A DNA stretch of 64,000 nucleotides from Spinacia oleracea (taxonomy: Eukaryota; Streptophyta; Magnoliopsida; Caryophyllales; Amaranthaceae), in NCBI RefSeq assembly GCF_020520425.1, contig NC_079489.1, positions 82,528,810 to 82,592,809 on the forward strand, read 5' to 3'. Position 1 is the stretch's first letter. Each line of letters opens with the position of its first letter. Below the pieces are notes generated by a model that searched no databases, had not been told where the DNA came from, and worked only from the letters and a program-made list of their open reading frames with translations. Of the stretch, positions 1 to 12,174 are shown piece after piece. The position numbers were made by a program, and so were the translations under genes.

Positions 1-101
1 ATCTAACCAACTTCACTTGCTTTATTATTTTATTTCATTCAATTCTTCTTCTTAATACCCGTGCCCGGTCAAGTGTATCTCTTAAATAAATATGGAGGGA
101 G
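1..101. mobile_element. Stowaway-like MITE, right part only (cut by window start)
   Basis: The segment ends in GGAGGGAG followed by TA and carries the stretch GTGCCCGGTCAAGTGTATCTC just inside. The same inner sequence, in inverse orientation, is at the left end of the MITE at 32105-32378, so the two belong to one family. The other end lies before the window. Confidence 0.6.
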
Positions 102-303
102 TATCTTACTTTATTCACATTTTATTATATTTGTCCATATTTTCTCACACTCTCCATGTTATGTCTTAATATTTGTGCAAATAGTAACTATAAAAATCAT
201 TATGAAATGGAGGTAGTAATTCTTTATTTTAAAACTGGATTAGATATTCAAAATTTATTTAACCAACTTTTAATACTCTGTAATTTGTTTGACTGAAATA
301 TTT

Positions 304-627
304 CTCCCTCGGTCCCTTAATATTCGCCTCAGTTTGACCGGCACAAAGTTTTAGGCAATTTAATTGACTTATTAATATATCAGGTAGTAGTTGATAGTGA
401 GGTATTTTTTTAATATAGTTAGTGAAAAAAGTGTCAAATAAAGAGGTGACGGTGGGAGTGAATTGACTTTTTAAATGCTTTTTAAGGAAGTAAGAATATA
501 TGTGGGTCATGCTCAGGTGAGGGAAATGATATAATATTAGTAAAATAATGTCATTTATAGAAATGAAGCGAGTATCAAGAGACGAATTTATAAGGAAACC
601 AGAGCGAGTATTAAGGGACATATGGAG
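304..627. mobile_element. Stowaway-like MITE
   Basis: The left end reads CTCCCTCGGTCCCTTAATAT and the right end, reverse-complemented, reads CTCCATATGTCCCTTAATAC, giving imperfect terminal inverted repeats of about 25 bases. TA follows the right end. The element is AT-rich, about 320 bp long, and has no coding content. Confidence 0.55.
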
Positions 628-1143
628 TAATTAATGAATCTTGAACATAAACATTTAATCATTTTACCGAATATGCAATTTCTTTCATATACTACGTATT
701 CCATATTTTATATGCTTGATACGCTAAATTTAACCAAAACATTCGATATACTAATATGTAATTTGAAAAAACAAATGAGTAAATATATTTTCCATAGTTA
801 ATATTACCATTTGATTAAAATATTGAAAAAAATCTTTTTTATCAAATTATTATGTGGCATATATTATTTTCATAATCTATAAAAAAAATTTGTTTCCAGC
901 ATAACGATTCATAAAAAATGTTGTAGAAAATAAATAAATAAAAAACAAGAGATTTTAAGGAAAAATATTTTGGCGGAAAATCGGAAAGTGATATGCGACA
1001 CGACTCTTGGTGTCTGTTTATATAGTATGATGTAACAGAAGAAGCTACTTCGTACTTCGTAGTTTAGGATAATACGTTCCATATAAATGGCTAAATCCAA
1101 AATTTATTCTCATTTTGCGTTGGTTCAAAACTAATTCTCGTGA
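628..1143. other. Intergenic AT-rich DNA, nothing recognised
   Basis: There is no gene, no convincing open frame and no clear repeat end. Short open frames here are what AT-rich DNA gives by chance. Confidence 0.6.
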
Positions 1144-1175
1144 CTAGTCTAGAACCCATGCACTGCACGAATGCT
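1144..1175 (-). mobile_element. Helitron 3' end signature
   Basis: Read on the minus strand, this ends in CTAG followed by T, with an imperfect hairpin around TGCACTGCA a short distance inside. That is the usual form of a plant Helitron 3' end inserted between A and T. I could not find a matching 5' TC end to the right, so only the terminus is called. Confidence 0.4.
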
Positions 1176-2113
<938 letters not shown>

Positions 2114-2707
2114 CGGGATCTGGTGAGAACCACCCCTTAAGATGAGAACTGAGAACTAATCTCAGGCGTAAGTTCCATCCAATCGGACGGCTCAATTGTC
2201 ACCTGCTCAAATCAAACCATTAAGTGCATATTGGTAATTTTCACGTGTTGAATGACATTCTTTTTTCCAATTTCGTTTCTCATATTATTTTCTCTCTCTT
2301 CCTTCGGCTTTCTCTCTCCTCATGTAAATCCTCTGCACTGTTCTTGCTCTTCCTCCAAATCTCTCGCATCTTTTCTCTCTTTTCTCCTCTGGTGCGAACA
2401 ATTTTCTATCCCTAAATTGATCAAGATAATCAAACCTCCATCCAAGAATTGGCAATAAGTTTTCCGTTGTTCTTCGATTTTGCTCAAATTCACAATTATC
2501 TTCTCTCTCCTCTCGTATTTTCTGTTTCCTCTCGCAATTTTGGAGATTCAATCTTCATCTTTCTTGCATTTGTGTTCTAGCAGATGAATACGATTCTAAT
2601 TTAATAGTTCATTTAATTTAATTGGGTTTTCAATTGCAGTTTGTGCGTTTTACTTGTTTTTTTGTTTTGATTTTGCTCGAATTAGGGTTTTGCATTTGAT
2701 TTCCTTG

Positions 2708-2783
2708 ATGATTGCGGAGGAGAAGCAGCAAATTCCTATCGCACAAGGCCTTCCATGGAGAACCGATGAGCTAGAGCCTAGAG
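2708..2783 (+). pseudogene. Captured or orphan first exon inside element A
   Basis: An ATG opens a 25-codon frame (MIAEEKQQIPIAQGLPWRTD and six more residues) that ends at a good splice donor, AG|GTAAGC. Upstream is about 450 bp of CT-rich, 5'UTR-like sequence ending in the common plant leader motif TTAGGGTTTT. No further exon was found before the LTR retrotransposon starts at 2889 or after it ends. The structure suggests a gene's 5' end picked up by element A (Pack-MULE style). The source gene was not recognised, and chance coding appearance cannot be excluded. Confidence 0.35.
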
Positions 2784-2888
2784 GTAAGCCTTATTAAAAT
2801 ATTGTAACGATGATACCAGCCTAAGAGTTGTAGTTGAAGTGCTTGGAATTCTGCTGCTATCATGAAATCTTTATGATGCCTGGGTTTG

Positions 2889-5227
2889 TGTAACGCCCCG
2901 ACTTCTAAACACCATTAATTAGGTTAATTATCTTTAGTTAGCAGCGGAAAACCCTAGCTTAGTCGGAGCGTCACATGCGGTATCTCCCTCGTGGGAAATA
3001 CAAGGCGACATAACCTTTTTACGTTTACTGACTACTGTTGAGTAACAGTAATTATACTTCACTTCGGTTAATTCTTTAAAATTTACATTGAAATCTAAGT
3101 AAGCCTTAATAAATAGTTCTAACATGTTTAAACATTAATTTAAAAATCTAACTCAAATCGTGAAATCAAACTTAGAGTTTAATTCATACATCCCTTTATT
3201 ACTAATGACATAGTTATCTTTATTAAACATCGATCGTGAATTTGATGGTTGCATCCTCACTCTAAGGCATCCCATGATCTTCTTCGTACCTAAAACAAAA
3301 GCAACATCGTGAGCCGAGGCCCAGTAACATACTACCCTAACAGCGTAAACTCATTTCAATTCATTTTATTTACTTTGCAATCAGGGAGAATAGAACATAG
3401 TAAAACATTTTCATAAATGCAATAAAACATCATTTATAACTTGAAACTTTGATAGTTCCCATTATCTTTCATAAAACCTTCTTTTTACTTGGTAACTGAC
3501 AAGTTAGCCTTGCGGGACGTCTCCCACCTTGCGATAATCCTCAAGGAGCACTCTCCCTTGTAGGACATACGCCCGTACCTAAATAGTTTCTTTTTTTTTT
3601 AGCTTGCGGTAACCCTCAAGGAGCACTCTCCCTTGTTGGGTGTCCCGCGGTACGGCGGTACGTGCACGACCTAGAAATAGTAACCCCACTAACTGCCAGA
3701 ACCGGTTACACTTTTATTTATCATGTTTCGTATCTTATTCGTAACTCATCATTCTTATAAAATCATTCATAAGCACATTTGAATATCATCATGCATAAAA
3801 CACACTTTATAAATACATTTCATATCCCACAATTCAATAAAAACATATCATTATAAACACATTTCATAATCTCATAAAACATATTTCATAAGGGGATCGT
3901 GGGTGTTAGCAATAGATGTTACCTCAACCGTAGTTTATACTTCCTGTTCGATGGATCGTTCTTCCTGAACTCCGAGTCCAATTTATTGGGAAAATTGGGC
4001 TAAGTGATTTGGGCTTGGTTTGAGAAATAAATAAAACAAAGTTCCTAAATGGAACTTGTCTTCTTTTTCTGGGAAAGGAAACACGGGAGCAGGGGAGGGG
4101 AGGGCTCGAAGGAGGAGCAGAGGAGGAAGAAGGGAGACAGGGGTGGCGGCTGGGCGGCGCACTGCGGAACCACGGCTGAGAGGCGACAGCGGGGGTGGTG
4201 GTTTCGCGGCGGCGGAGCTGCAAGGAAAAGGAAAGGGGTGTTCGAACGAAACAGAGAAAAAGCACGGGAGGGGTGTTTCTGGGTCGAACCCGGGGCGACG
4301 CAGCGGCCTATCGCCGGGGATTGAGGTGGTTATAAAAGGTGGTACGGTGGCCTGGGGGGGTGCAGCAGCGACGAAGAAAGAGGGAGACAGAGGTGTGCGA
4401 AACAGGGAGGAAACAGGGGAAGTGGTGGTGGTGACTTGGGGCGGTTCTGGGCGGTCGACGCGGTGGCTGGTGGTTCGTGGATTGGTGATTGGTGACGGAC
4501 GAAGTGGTGGTGTTGCTTTGGTGGTGCCACGAAGAGGAGAGGGAAGGAAGGCAGGGAGTATTTCGAAGGAGGAGGGAGAGCGAAGGGAGGTATGGTGGGA
4601 GTAGGTGGTCGGCCGGCGAAGTGGGTGGTCGGGTCTGGGTAGTTGGTGGTCTGCAGTGGTGGTTAAGGTGGTGGCAGATGGCTGCCGGTTGTGGTGGTTC
4701 GAATAAGGAGGAACAAGGGAGGAATTTTCAGATTTTGTTAATTTGATTTTTGCATTGAAATAATTCTGAAATTGATTCAATTTGTAATTAGGTGGATTTC
4801 TAGAAGAATAAAAGTTCTTGGGCTCCAAGGAAATGAATGTAGACTGGAATAAGGGAAGAGAGAAAGGAAAGAATGGCTTCCTTTTTCCATGTACGTGGAA
4901 GGCAAGGGAGGAAGAAGCAAATTGAAAATTTTGTCCTTTAGGGGCATTTTAGTAATTTCAAGTAGTTAGGCCAAATTTCTGAATTTTAATTGCTATTTTA
5001 GGAAATTACTTAAATATATAAATGTTTAATTAAAACAAAGTCTCGTAAAATATATCGTTAACGAAAAATAAATAAATTTTCGTTTATAAATTTATCATTT
5101 AAAATAAACCGTAAAAACGTTTAAAATAACGAAATTTTTAAATTATTTCTAATAATTGAAACGAAATTACGTTAATAAAATATTATTAATTTTTAATAAA
5201 CGAGTTTAAAAGTTTCGGGGTATTACA
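2889..5227 (-). repeat. LTR (3' LTR in element orientation)
   Basis: Begins TGTAACGCCCCGACTTC and ends TTTCGGGGTATTACA, so the terminal sequences form a short inverted repeat. It contains a GC- and purine-rich block at about 4060-4720 that is unlike the AT-rich surroundings. A 281-codon minus-strand frame across that block is broken in the other LTR copy and is probably not a gene. Confidence 0.93.
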
Positions 5228-5240
5228 TTCCTACCCCCTT
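5228..5240 (-). other. Polypurine tract of the LTR retrotransposon
   Basis: On the minus strand the 13 bases next to the 3' LTR read AAGGGGGTAGGAA. This is the expected place and composition for the plus-strand priming site. Confidence 0.8.
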
Positions 5241-6027
5241 AGAAAAAGTTTCGTCCTCGAAACTTGAATTGATCGTTGAAAGTTGAAAATATTTGAATAA
5301 AAGTACGATATTTTATTTAAAACCAAGATCTCACAATTTCATTCCAATTCCGACATTGTCTAGCCTACATTCCGCCATCTTCTTTAATGACTCCGCTTCA
5401 ACTCAAGACCTAGAATCGAAGAGTAAAGAATACAAAAGGGGCAAAATTATATATCGACCCTTAATCGTCATTAAGGTCAATTACATTCTGCCAGCATCTT
5501 TCGTACCTCCACTTTACTTCATAAAATAGGATCGAGGAGCAAAGAACATAAAAGGGGCAAACTTGTTAGCTTAGACTAGGCTCCCATTTTACTTTGTGAT
5601 ATCTTGTTTGAAAATATTTTTCTTACCAAAAATAGTAATATTTAATGCAAATTTATGACTTTGAAAATGAGAATAAATATTTATCTAACAATTGCAATAC
5701 TCAAATAATTCATAAAAGTCATTTATTATAACAATCTCATACTCTGAGCTCAGGAGAACCTCCATCGAAGACGACTTTCATACGTAACGATTAGTTATTA
5801 CCAATACAATCATGTCAGCATAAACATAATTCATAAAGCATATCTTAAACACATAATTCTTTAATTGAAAATTTCATACATAAGCATAACATTCATACAA
5901 CTAATGATGGTAATACATCTTAGTTTGATACTTGATTAACGCATATTACTTTCAAAATTTCCATCATTTAGTTTAGACTATTTCTTCTAGATGTTCGATC
6001 ACGCGTTTTCAAAAGATCATTCATTCT

Positions 6028-7206
6028 TTACTCCATAGTAGCGAAGTCGTCATTGTCATTTGCGTCATCGTCTTTTCCTTGGATTAAAAACACTCTTCCA
6101 TTCGAAGTTGCTCCACGTGGGGGATTACGGTTGAAATTTGTAGTGCCACCATTTCCTTTGTTTTCATCGTTTCTCCTATCACCTTGCTCTCGATGTATTT
6201 GAGGACAATCTCTGATTTGGTGATCTTTGCTACCACATTTGAAGCAATCTCGCGTACCAATTCGACATTCTTTCTCAGTATGGTTCCATCTTCCACACTT
6301 GGCGCATCCACGATTCTTGTTGAAGCTTTGGTTTCCGTTATTCCCTCCTTGATAGCTGACATTGACATTTTGTTTCTTATTGTTCGGTTGATTTTCTTCG
6401 AAGCTCCCTTTTCGTTTTCCATATGTTTCTTCTCGAAGCTTGATAATTCTTTCGACGTTAATTGCTCGATCGTACAACTCTTGGAAAGTGGAAATTCTAG
6501 AACTCGAAAGACGATCACGGATCTCAATGCTTAATCCTCCTTCAAATCGATTCATCCTTTGCCTATCAGTAGTCACCAGGTCAGGGGCAAATCGAGCAAG
6601 CTCATTGAATTTCACTGCATATTCCAGAACATTCTTCTTTCCTTGACTCAATTTGATAAATTCCGATTCCATTTGCAGTTGCAGAGAATAGGGATAAAAT
6701 TGTTCCCGCATAGCTTCCTTCAGTTTTTCCCAACCAAAACCAGGCTCATTTTGGATTTCTTTAACACTTTTCCACCACAGGTTGGCTTGTCCTTTCAAGT
6801 AAAAGACAGCATAGTTGACCTTCCATTTCTCGGGGCATTGAGTTGCATCAAATAACTTCTCCATATCGCTAATCCATTCCTCAAATTCAGTAGGGTCTGG
6901 CTTGACATCATAGGTAGGGGGTTTATGAGAAGCGAACTTCTTGAACATGTTGGAGCATTCTTCTTGCTCTGACCTTGGCTTTTGACGATTTCCTTGCAGA
7001 AGTTCCGACATTATCAATCTCATTAAATCCATTCGATTATCGCTTGTTTCTCCTGGAGTGTCCCCGAAAATGGGATCCTTGCGCAATTCTTCAATTCTTT
7101 CTTGCATTCCTCCCAGCGCTAATACAGATTTGTGATTACCATTGCCATCGTTAACATCATTATCGTTTCTAGTGCCGTCAATAGGAATATTTCCGCTTGA
7201 AGTCAT
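6028..7206 (-). CDS. gag: Gag polyprotein of LTR retrotransposon
   Basis: An intact 392-residue Gag, the capsid/nucleocapsid protein that packages retrotransposon RNA in cytoplasmic particles. Residues about 100-255 form the plant retrotransposon Gag core, with the typical W-rich pattern (EEWISDMEKLF, QANLWWKSV). Two CCHC zinc knuckles follow at 301-314 (CAKCGRWNHTEKEC) and 321-334 (CFKCGSKDHQIRDC), set in a basic, Asn/Gly-rich tail typical of RNA-binding nucleocapsid. The start is the first ATG of the frame; the stop is a true stop well before the 3' LTR. No protease or pol frame follows, so this protein is the element's only product. The open frame suggests Gag is, or was recently, under selection. 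The exact lineage (Tekay-like chromovirus is possible) was not established. Confidence 0.9.
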   Translation of the reverse strand: MTSSGNIPIDGTRNDNDVNDGNGNHKSVLALGGMQERIEELRKDPIFGDTPGETSDNRMDLMRLIMSELLQGNRQKPRSEQEECSNMFKKFASHKPPTYDVKPDPTEFEEWISDMEKLFDATQCPEKWKVNYAVFYLKGQANLWWKSVKEIQNEPGFGWEKLKEAMREQFYPYSLQLQMESEFIKLSQGKKNVLEYAVKFNELARFAPDLVTTDRQRMNRFEGGLSIEIRDRLSSSRISTFQELYDRAINVERIIKLREETYGKRKGSFEENQPNNKKQNVNVSYQGGNNGNQSFNKNRGCAKCGRWNHTEKECRIGTRDCFKCGSKDHQIRDCPQIHREQGDRRNDENKGNGGTTNFNRNPPRGATSNGRVFLIQGKDDDANDNDDFATME

Positions 7207-7462
7207 CGCCGATCTGATCGCAAGGATACAACGCTTCAGATAATCTTTTCTTCTTGAAATTAGACTAAGAAATTCTGCAAATCATAATAAAGAAAACATT
7301 CCCGTTGCGTTCCCCGTCCTATCACTCACACTCATTTCATTTTAACTTAGCATGATTTTAACTTATTCTTTTTACTCATTCCTTAAAATTCTTGCTTAAA
7401 ACCTAATAAATTTTATTTCGTGCAAAACCCGTAAAGTTTAGCACTTATGGTCGCAGAACCTT

Positions 7463-7476
7463 GGCTCTGAATACCA
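7463..7476 (-). other. Primer-binding site (initiator tRNA-Met)
   Basis: On the minus strand TGGTATTCAGAGCC begins three bases after the 5' LTR. It matches the complement of the 3' end of plant initiator tRNA-Met (TGGTATCAGAGCC) with one extra T. Confidence 0.85.
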
Positions 7477-7479
7477 AAC

Positions 7480-9819
7480 TGTAACGCCCCGACTTCTAAA
7501 CACCATTAATTAGGTTAATTATCTTTAGTTAGCAGCGGAAAACCCTAGCTTAGTCGGAGCGTCACATGCGGTATCTCCCTCGTGGGAAATACAAGGCGAC
7601 ATAACCTTTTTACGTTTACTGACTACTGTTGAGTAACAGTAATTATACTTCACTTCGGTTAATTCTTTAAAATTTACATTGAAATCTAAGTAAGCCTTAA
7701 TAAATATTTCTAACATGTTTAAACATTAATTTAAAAATCTAACTCAAATCGTGAAATCAAACTTAGAGTTTAATTCATACATCCCTTTATTACTAATGAC
7801 ATAGTTATCTTTATTAAACATCGATCGTGAATTTGATGGTTGCATCCTCACTCTAAGGCATCCCATGATCTTCTTCGTACCTAAAACAAAAGCAACATCG
7901 TGAGCCGAGGCCCAGTAACATACTACCCTAACAGCGTAAACTCATTTCAATTCATTTTATTTACTTTGCAATCAGGGAGAATAGAACATAGTAAAACATT
8001 TTCATAAATGCAATAAAACATCATTTATAACTTGAAACTTTGATAGTTCCCATTATCTTTCATAAAACCTTCTTTTTACTTGGTAACTGACAAGTTAGCC
8101 TTGCGGGACGTCTCCCACCTTGCGATAGTCCTCAAGGAGCACTCTCCCTTGTTGGACATACGCCCGTACCTAAATAGTTTCTTTTTTTTTTAGCTTGCGG
8201 TAACCCTCAAGGAGCACTCTCCCTTGTTGGGTGTCCCGCGGTACGGCGGTACGTGCACGACCTAGAAATAGTAACCCCACTAACTGCCAGAACCGGTTAC
8301 ACTTTTATTTATCATGTTTCGTATCTTATTCGTAACTCATCATTCTTATAAAATCATTCATAAGCACATTTGAATATCATCATGCATAAAACACACTTTA
8401 TAAGTACATTTCATATCCCACAATTCAATAAAAACATATCATTATAAACACATTTCATAATCTCATAAAACATATTTCATAAGGGGATCGTGGGTGTTAG
8501 CAATAGATGTTACCTCAACCGTAGTTTATACTTCCTGTTCGATGGATCGTTCTTCCTGAACTCCGAGTCCAATTTATTGGGAAAATTGGGCTAAGTGATT
8601 TGGGCTTGGTTTGAGAAATAAATAAAACAAAGTTCCTAAATGGAACTTGTCTTCTTTTTCTGGGAAAGGAAACACGGGAGCAGGGGAGGGGAGGGCTCGA
8701 AGGAGGAGCAGAGGAGGAAGAAGGGAGACAGGGGTGGCGGCTGGGCGGCGCACTGCGGAACCACGGCTGAGAGGCGACAGCGGGGGTGGTGGTTTCGCGG
8801 CGGCGGAGCTGCAAGGAAAAGGAAAGGGGTGTTCGAACGAAACAGAGAAAAAGCACGGGAGGGGTGTTTCTGGGTCGAACCCGGGGCGGCGCAGCGGCCT
8901 ATCGCCGGGGATTGAGGTGGTTATAAAAGGTGGTACGGTGGCCTGGGGGGGGTGCAGCAGCGACGAAGAAAGAGGGAGACAGAGGTGTGCGAAACAGGGA
9001 GGAAACAGGGGAAGTGGTGGTGGTGACTTGGGGCGGTTCTGGGCGGTCGACGTGGTGGCTGGTGGTTCGTGGATTGGTGATTGGTGACGGACGAAGTGGT
9101 GGTGTTGCTTTGGTGGTGCCACGAAGAGGAGAGGGAAGGAAGGCAGGGAGTATTTCGAAGGAGGAGGGAGAGCGAAGGGAGGTATGGTGGGAGTAGGTGG
9201 TCGGCCGGCGAAGTGGGTGGTCGGGTCTGGGTAGTTGGTGGTCTGCAGTGGTGGTTAAGGTGGTGGCAGATGGCTGCCGGTTGTGGTGGTTCGAATAAGG
9301 AGGAACAAGGGAGGAATTTTCAGATTTTGTTAATTTGATTTTTGCATTGAAATAATTCTGAAATTGATTCAATTTGTAATTAGGTGGATTTCTAGAAGAA
9401 TAAAAGTTCTTGGGCTCCAAGGAAATGAATGTAGACTGGAATAAGGGAAGAGAGAAAGGAAAGAATGGCTTCCTTCTTCCATGTACGTGGAAGGCAATGG
9501 AGGAAGAAGCAAATTGAAAATTTTGTCCTTTAGGGGCATTTTAGTAATTTCAAGTAGTTAGGCCAAATTTCTGAATTTTAATTGCTATTTTAGGAAATTA
9601 CTTAAATATATAAATGTTTAATTAAAACAAAGTCTCGTAAAATATATCGTTAACGAAAAATAAATAAATTTTCGTTTATAAATTTATCATTTAAAATAAA
9701 CCGTAAAAACGTTTAAAATAACGAAATTTTTAAATTATTTCTAATAATTGAAACGAAATTACGTTAATAAAATATTATTAATTTTTAATAAACGAGTTTA
9801 AAAGTTTCGGGGTATTACA
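7480..9819 (-). repeat. LTR (5' LTR in element orientation)
   Basis: Nearly identical to 2889-5227. The one length difference is an eight-G run here against seven G in the other copy, at about 8944-8951. It shifts the frame of the long purine-rich ORF inside the LTR. Confidence 0.93.
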
Positions 9820-10514
9820 GTTTGCAGGTGTTTTTATTTCAGATATGAAATTGTTTTGCAATTTGTAGCAATAGTGCAGATTTATAAACAAACGATAAGG
9901 CTACAAATTACTCCCTCTGGTCGGAATTAATGGATGCATAATATTTAAGAATGCTTAAACTTATTCAAATGTTTTGATGGATGGTCTGTTTTCAATGTTT
10001 TTACTTTTGGAGCATCTTCCTCTAAGCCTATATTGCTGGAGAGGCAAGCTTTATCTTGGCTATTAAGAGTTTGCATACTTGCATTTATTTGTGATGGGTA
10101 GCATATATATCTTTGATGAAATTTGGTAGTTCCTGATCTTATTTGGGGGAGGGGGGGTGATTTCAATCTTACGTAGATTATCCTTAACGTGATGCCACTA
10201 TATATGATGAAGAGACGGTTTACTGATGCTCAATTACTTGGCAATGTGTTTCTGCTGGTAAAATCTGATCAAACTTGAGTCAGGGGTTGGGTTGGCTGAC
10301 TTTGGTCTTGGGTTGTTGCGGCACTTGGGTTTGGTGTAGGTTATTAAGTTTATTATACATTTCTACTCTTTCAGTTGGAGAGTCAACTTTGCGGGGTTGC
10401 TGAGGTCTATCTTGCTTATGTTTTTGTCAAATTCGACCAAAGTTGACTTCTGGCCTATTAGTTCTTGTGTGTTGATGCTGATTTGTTGTTGTTCTAAGTT
10501 TGCTAGTCAAGTGA

Positions 10515-10585
10515 TGCCTATTAGCTCAATTGGTAGAGCCTTGTGCAATTGCACAATGATGTAGGTTCGAATCCTACATAGGCAA
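10515..10585 (+). pseudogene. tRNA-like sequence, anticodon arm aberrant
   Basis: 71 bases fold as a tRNA cloverleaf. The acceptor arms TGCCTAT/ATAGGCA pair 7 of 7, the D stem is GCTC/GAGC with loop AATTGGTA, and the T arm is GTAGG-TTCGAAT-CCTAC. A-box- and B-box-like sequences are therefore intact. The anticodon arm is abnormal: TTGTGCAATTGCACAA is a perfect 16-base palindrome with at best a 6-base loop and no T at the place of U33, so no anticodon can be assigned. It could be a tRNA pseudogene or the head of a tRNA-derived SINE. An inverted relative is at 11090-11159. Confidence 0.65.
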
Positions 10586-10679
10586 CTTTTAGTTTATGAT
10601 ATTAATTCACTTATTTTATAATTCTTTCCTTTTGATGAGTATCTATTTACTTTTACAAGTTCTGTATTTACTTTTAAAT

Positions 10680-10680
<1 letters not shown>

Positions 10681-10714
<34 letters not shown>

Positions 10715-10716
10715 TT
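10681..10716. repeat. (GT)n(TA)n microsatellite
   Basis: A short GT run passes directly into a TA run, inside element A. Confidence 0.9.
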
Positions 10717-11089
10717 GAGTAACCATATGAACTATCTTTACTTTTGAATCAAATCGATGATGAAAGTAAAAAAAATTGTGGTTACTTTTCGAAGAATTCC
10801 ATTTACTTACGTGTTATTTTTCTTCACTTTTGTAGTTTTTGCTTTACTTTAAAAAAAACTTTAAAACACTTTTCTAATTTTCTTTTTTAATTTAGTGAAA
10901 CGATAAAATCTTACACATTCACAATTCCTTCATTAAACATAATTTTCCATTGTCAAATTCATCCACATCCCGATTAACTTTTGAGATTTTCATATTTACT
11001 TTTAAGATTTTCTTATTTACTTATGATTTTTTTTATTTACTTTTGAGTTTCTTATCTACTTATGAGTTTTTTGCGCGTATAAAATCATC

Positions 11090-11159
11090 AACCTATGTAG
11101 GATTTGAGCCTACATCCATATGCAATGGCACATTGCTCTCCCATTTGAGCTAATAGGTT
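11090..11159 (-). pseudogene. Second tRNA-like sequence, inverted
   Basis: On the minus strand this folds like the copy at 10515-10585. The acceptor arms are AACCTAT/ATAGGTT (7 of 7), the D stem is GCTC/GAGC and the T arm is GTAGG-CTCAAAT-CCTAC. The two outer acceptor pairs differ from the other copy but remain paired on both sides. The anticodon region (around GCAATGTGCCATTGC) again lacks a normal 7-base loop. A third, poorly preserved relative is near 11838-11874 on the minus strand. Confidence 0.55.
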
Positions 11160-11290
11160 TCGACTTAATATTTAACATAAAATATTTCAATCTAAGTTCC
11201 AGTATTATATAGTTTACTTCTAGAAAGATTTAGTTTACTTTTATAAAGATTTAGTTTACCTTGCACAAGTTCCTGAAGCTAGGCCTGAAA

Positions 11291-11298
11291 CCCACCCC

Positions 11299-11329
<31 letters not shown>

Positions 11330-11330
11330 A
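11291..11330. repeat. Poly-C/poly-A tract
   Basis: A run of about 28 C is followed directly by a run of A. Homopolymers this long are prone to assembly error. Confidence 0.9.
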
Positions 11331-12174
11331 CTTTGAGCTTCTTATAGGCTCTATCACAGCGACGATGAGCTGGGATGGGCAGATAGGGAAACAAAACACT
11401 AATGGGTAGCATCCCATTATCAAGATCATGAAATAGGGTACACACATCGTCAAAGAGCTTGTCACAAACTTCTCGGCCCAAGAGACATTTACTGGTTGTC
11501 AAGATAATAAGATGCTGTAGCTCGTTTTTCAAATCTACTGGCTTGTTGCACAGTAGCACCCCAACCATCCCCAAGTATGTCAACCTGACCAGTACCTTCT
11601 GGCAGCTGACTGCACTACATCAGCACCATCAGTGGATGGAGAACAAAACCAGCAGCCAACAAGTCATCAGACCAAGCCAGTACGATTTTATTTATTTTTG
11701 AGTTTACGTTATTTACTTTTGAGTTTATATTATTTACTTTTGGGATTCTTTTGAATTACTTCATAATATTTCCATATCAAATTTACTTGATCCTACTAGA
11801 GAACATATTTCATATCTAAAACTCTAATTACATCGACAATGGCACATTGATTCCCTCTATAGCTAATAGACTCTAATAAAGTATTTAAAGGAAAAAATAA
11901 ATTGATGCTTCTATTTACTTTTGAATGATTTCTATTTACTTTTTCCGGCTTTTGCTTTACTTTTGACTCTAACTAATGACAATTTTCAAATATATTTCAG
12001 AAATGGAGAGTAAAACACCTAGCCATCATATACAGGTAAGACCACTAAAAAGGGGAAGAAATAAGACATGAAATAGTTAGGAATTAGGCGTTTATATACT
12101 TACATTAGTATTTGCAAGGAATGTAGCCAACAACAATAAGGAAAATATATGGCCAGCAAGTGCCCGGCTAAACG

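Larger units (their letters stand above)
2889..9819 (-). mobile_element. Gag-only Ty3/gypsy-like LTR retrotransposon (TR-GAG type)
   Basis: A complete element with 2,339- and 2,340-bp LTRs (2889-5227 and 7480-9819) that start TG and end CA. It is flanked by a perfect 5-bp duplication GTTTG (2884-2888 and 9820-9824). The interior is only 2,252 bp (5228-7479). It is transcribed on the minus strand: a primer-binding site complementary to initiator tRNA-Met follows the right LTR, and a purine tract precedes the left LTR. The sole coding region is gag; protease, reverse transcriptase, RNase H and integrase are absent, so it must depend on a partner element. By eye the LTRs differ by about eight substitutions and one G-run length change (roughly 0.3%), so insertion is recent. 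It is nested in element A. Confidence 0.93.

Noticed and set aside
4049-4828. Overlapping long frames in the purine-rich part of the LTR
   Set aside because: Several frames are open on both strands because of composition, and the longest is frameshifted in the sister LTR.
10515-10585. Working tRNA gene
   Set aside because: The anticodon arm has no 7-base loop, no U33 and no readable anticodon.
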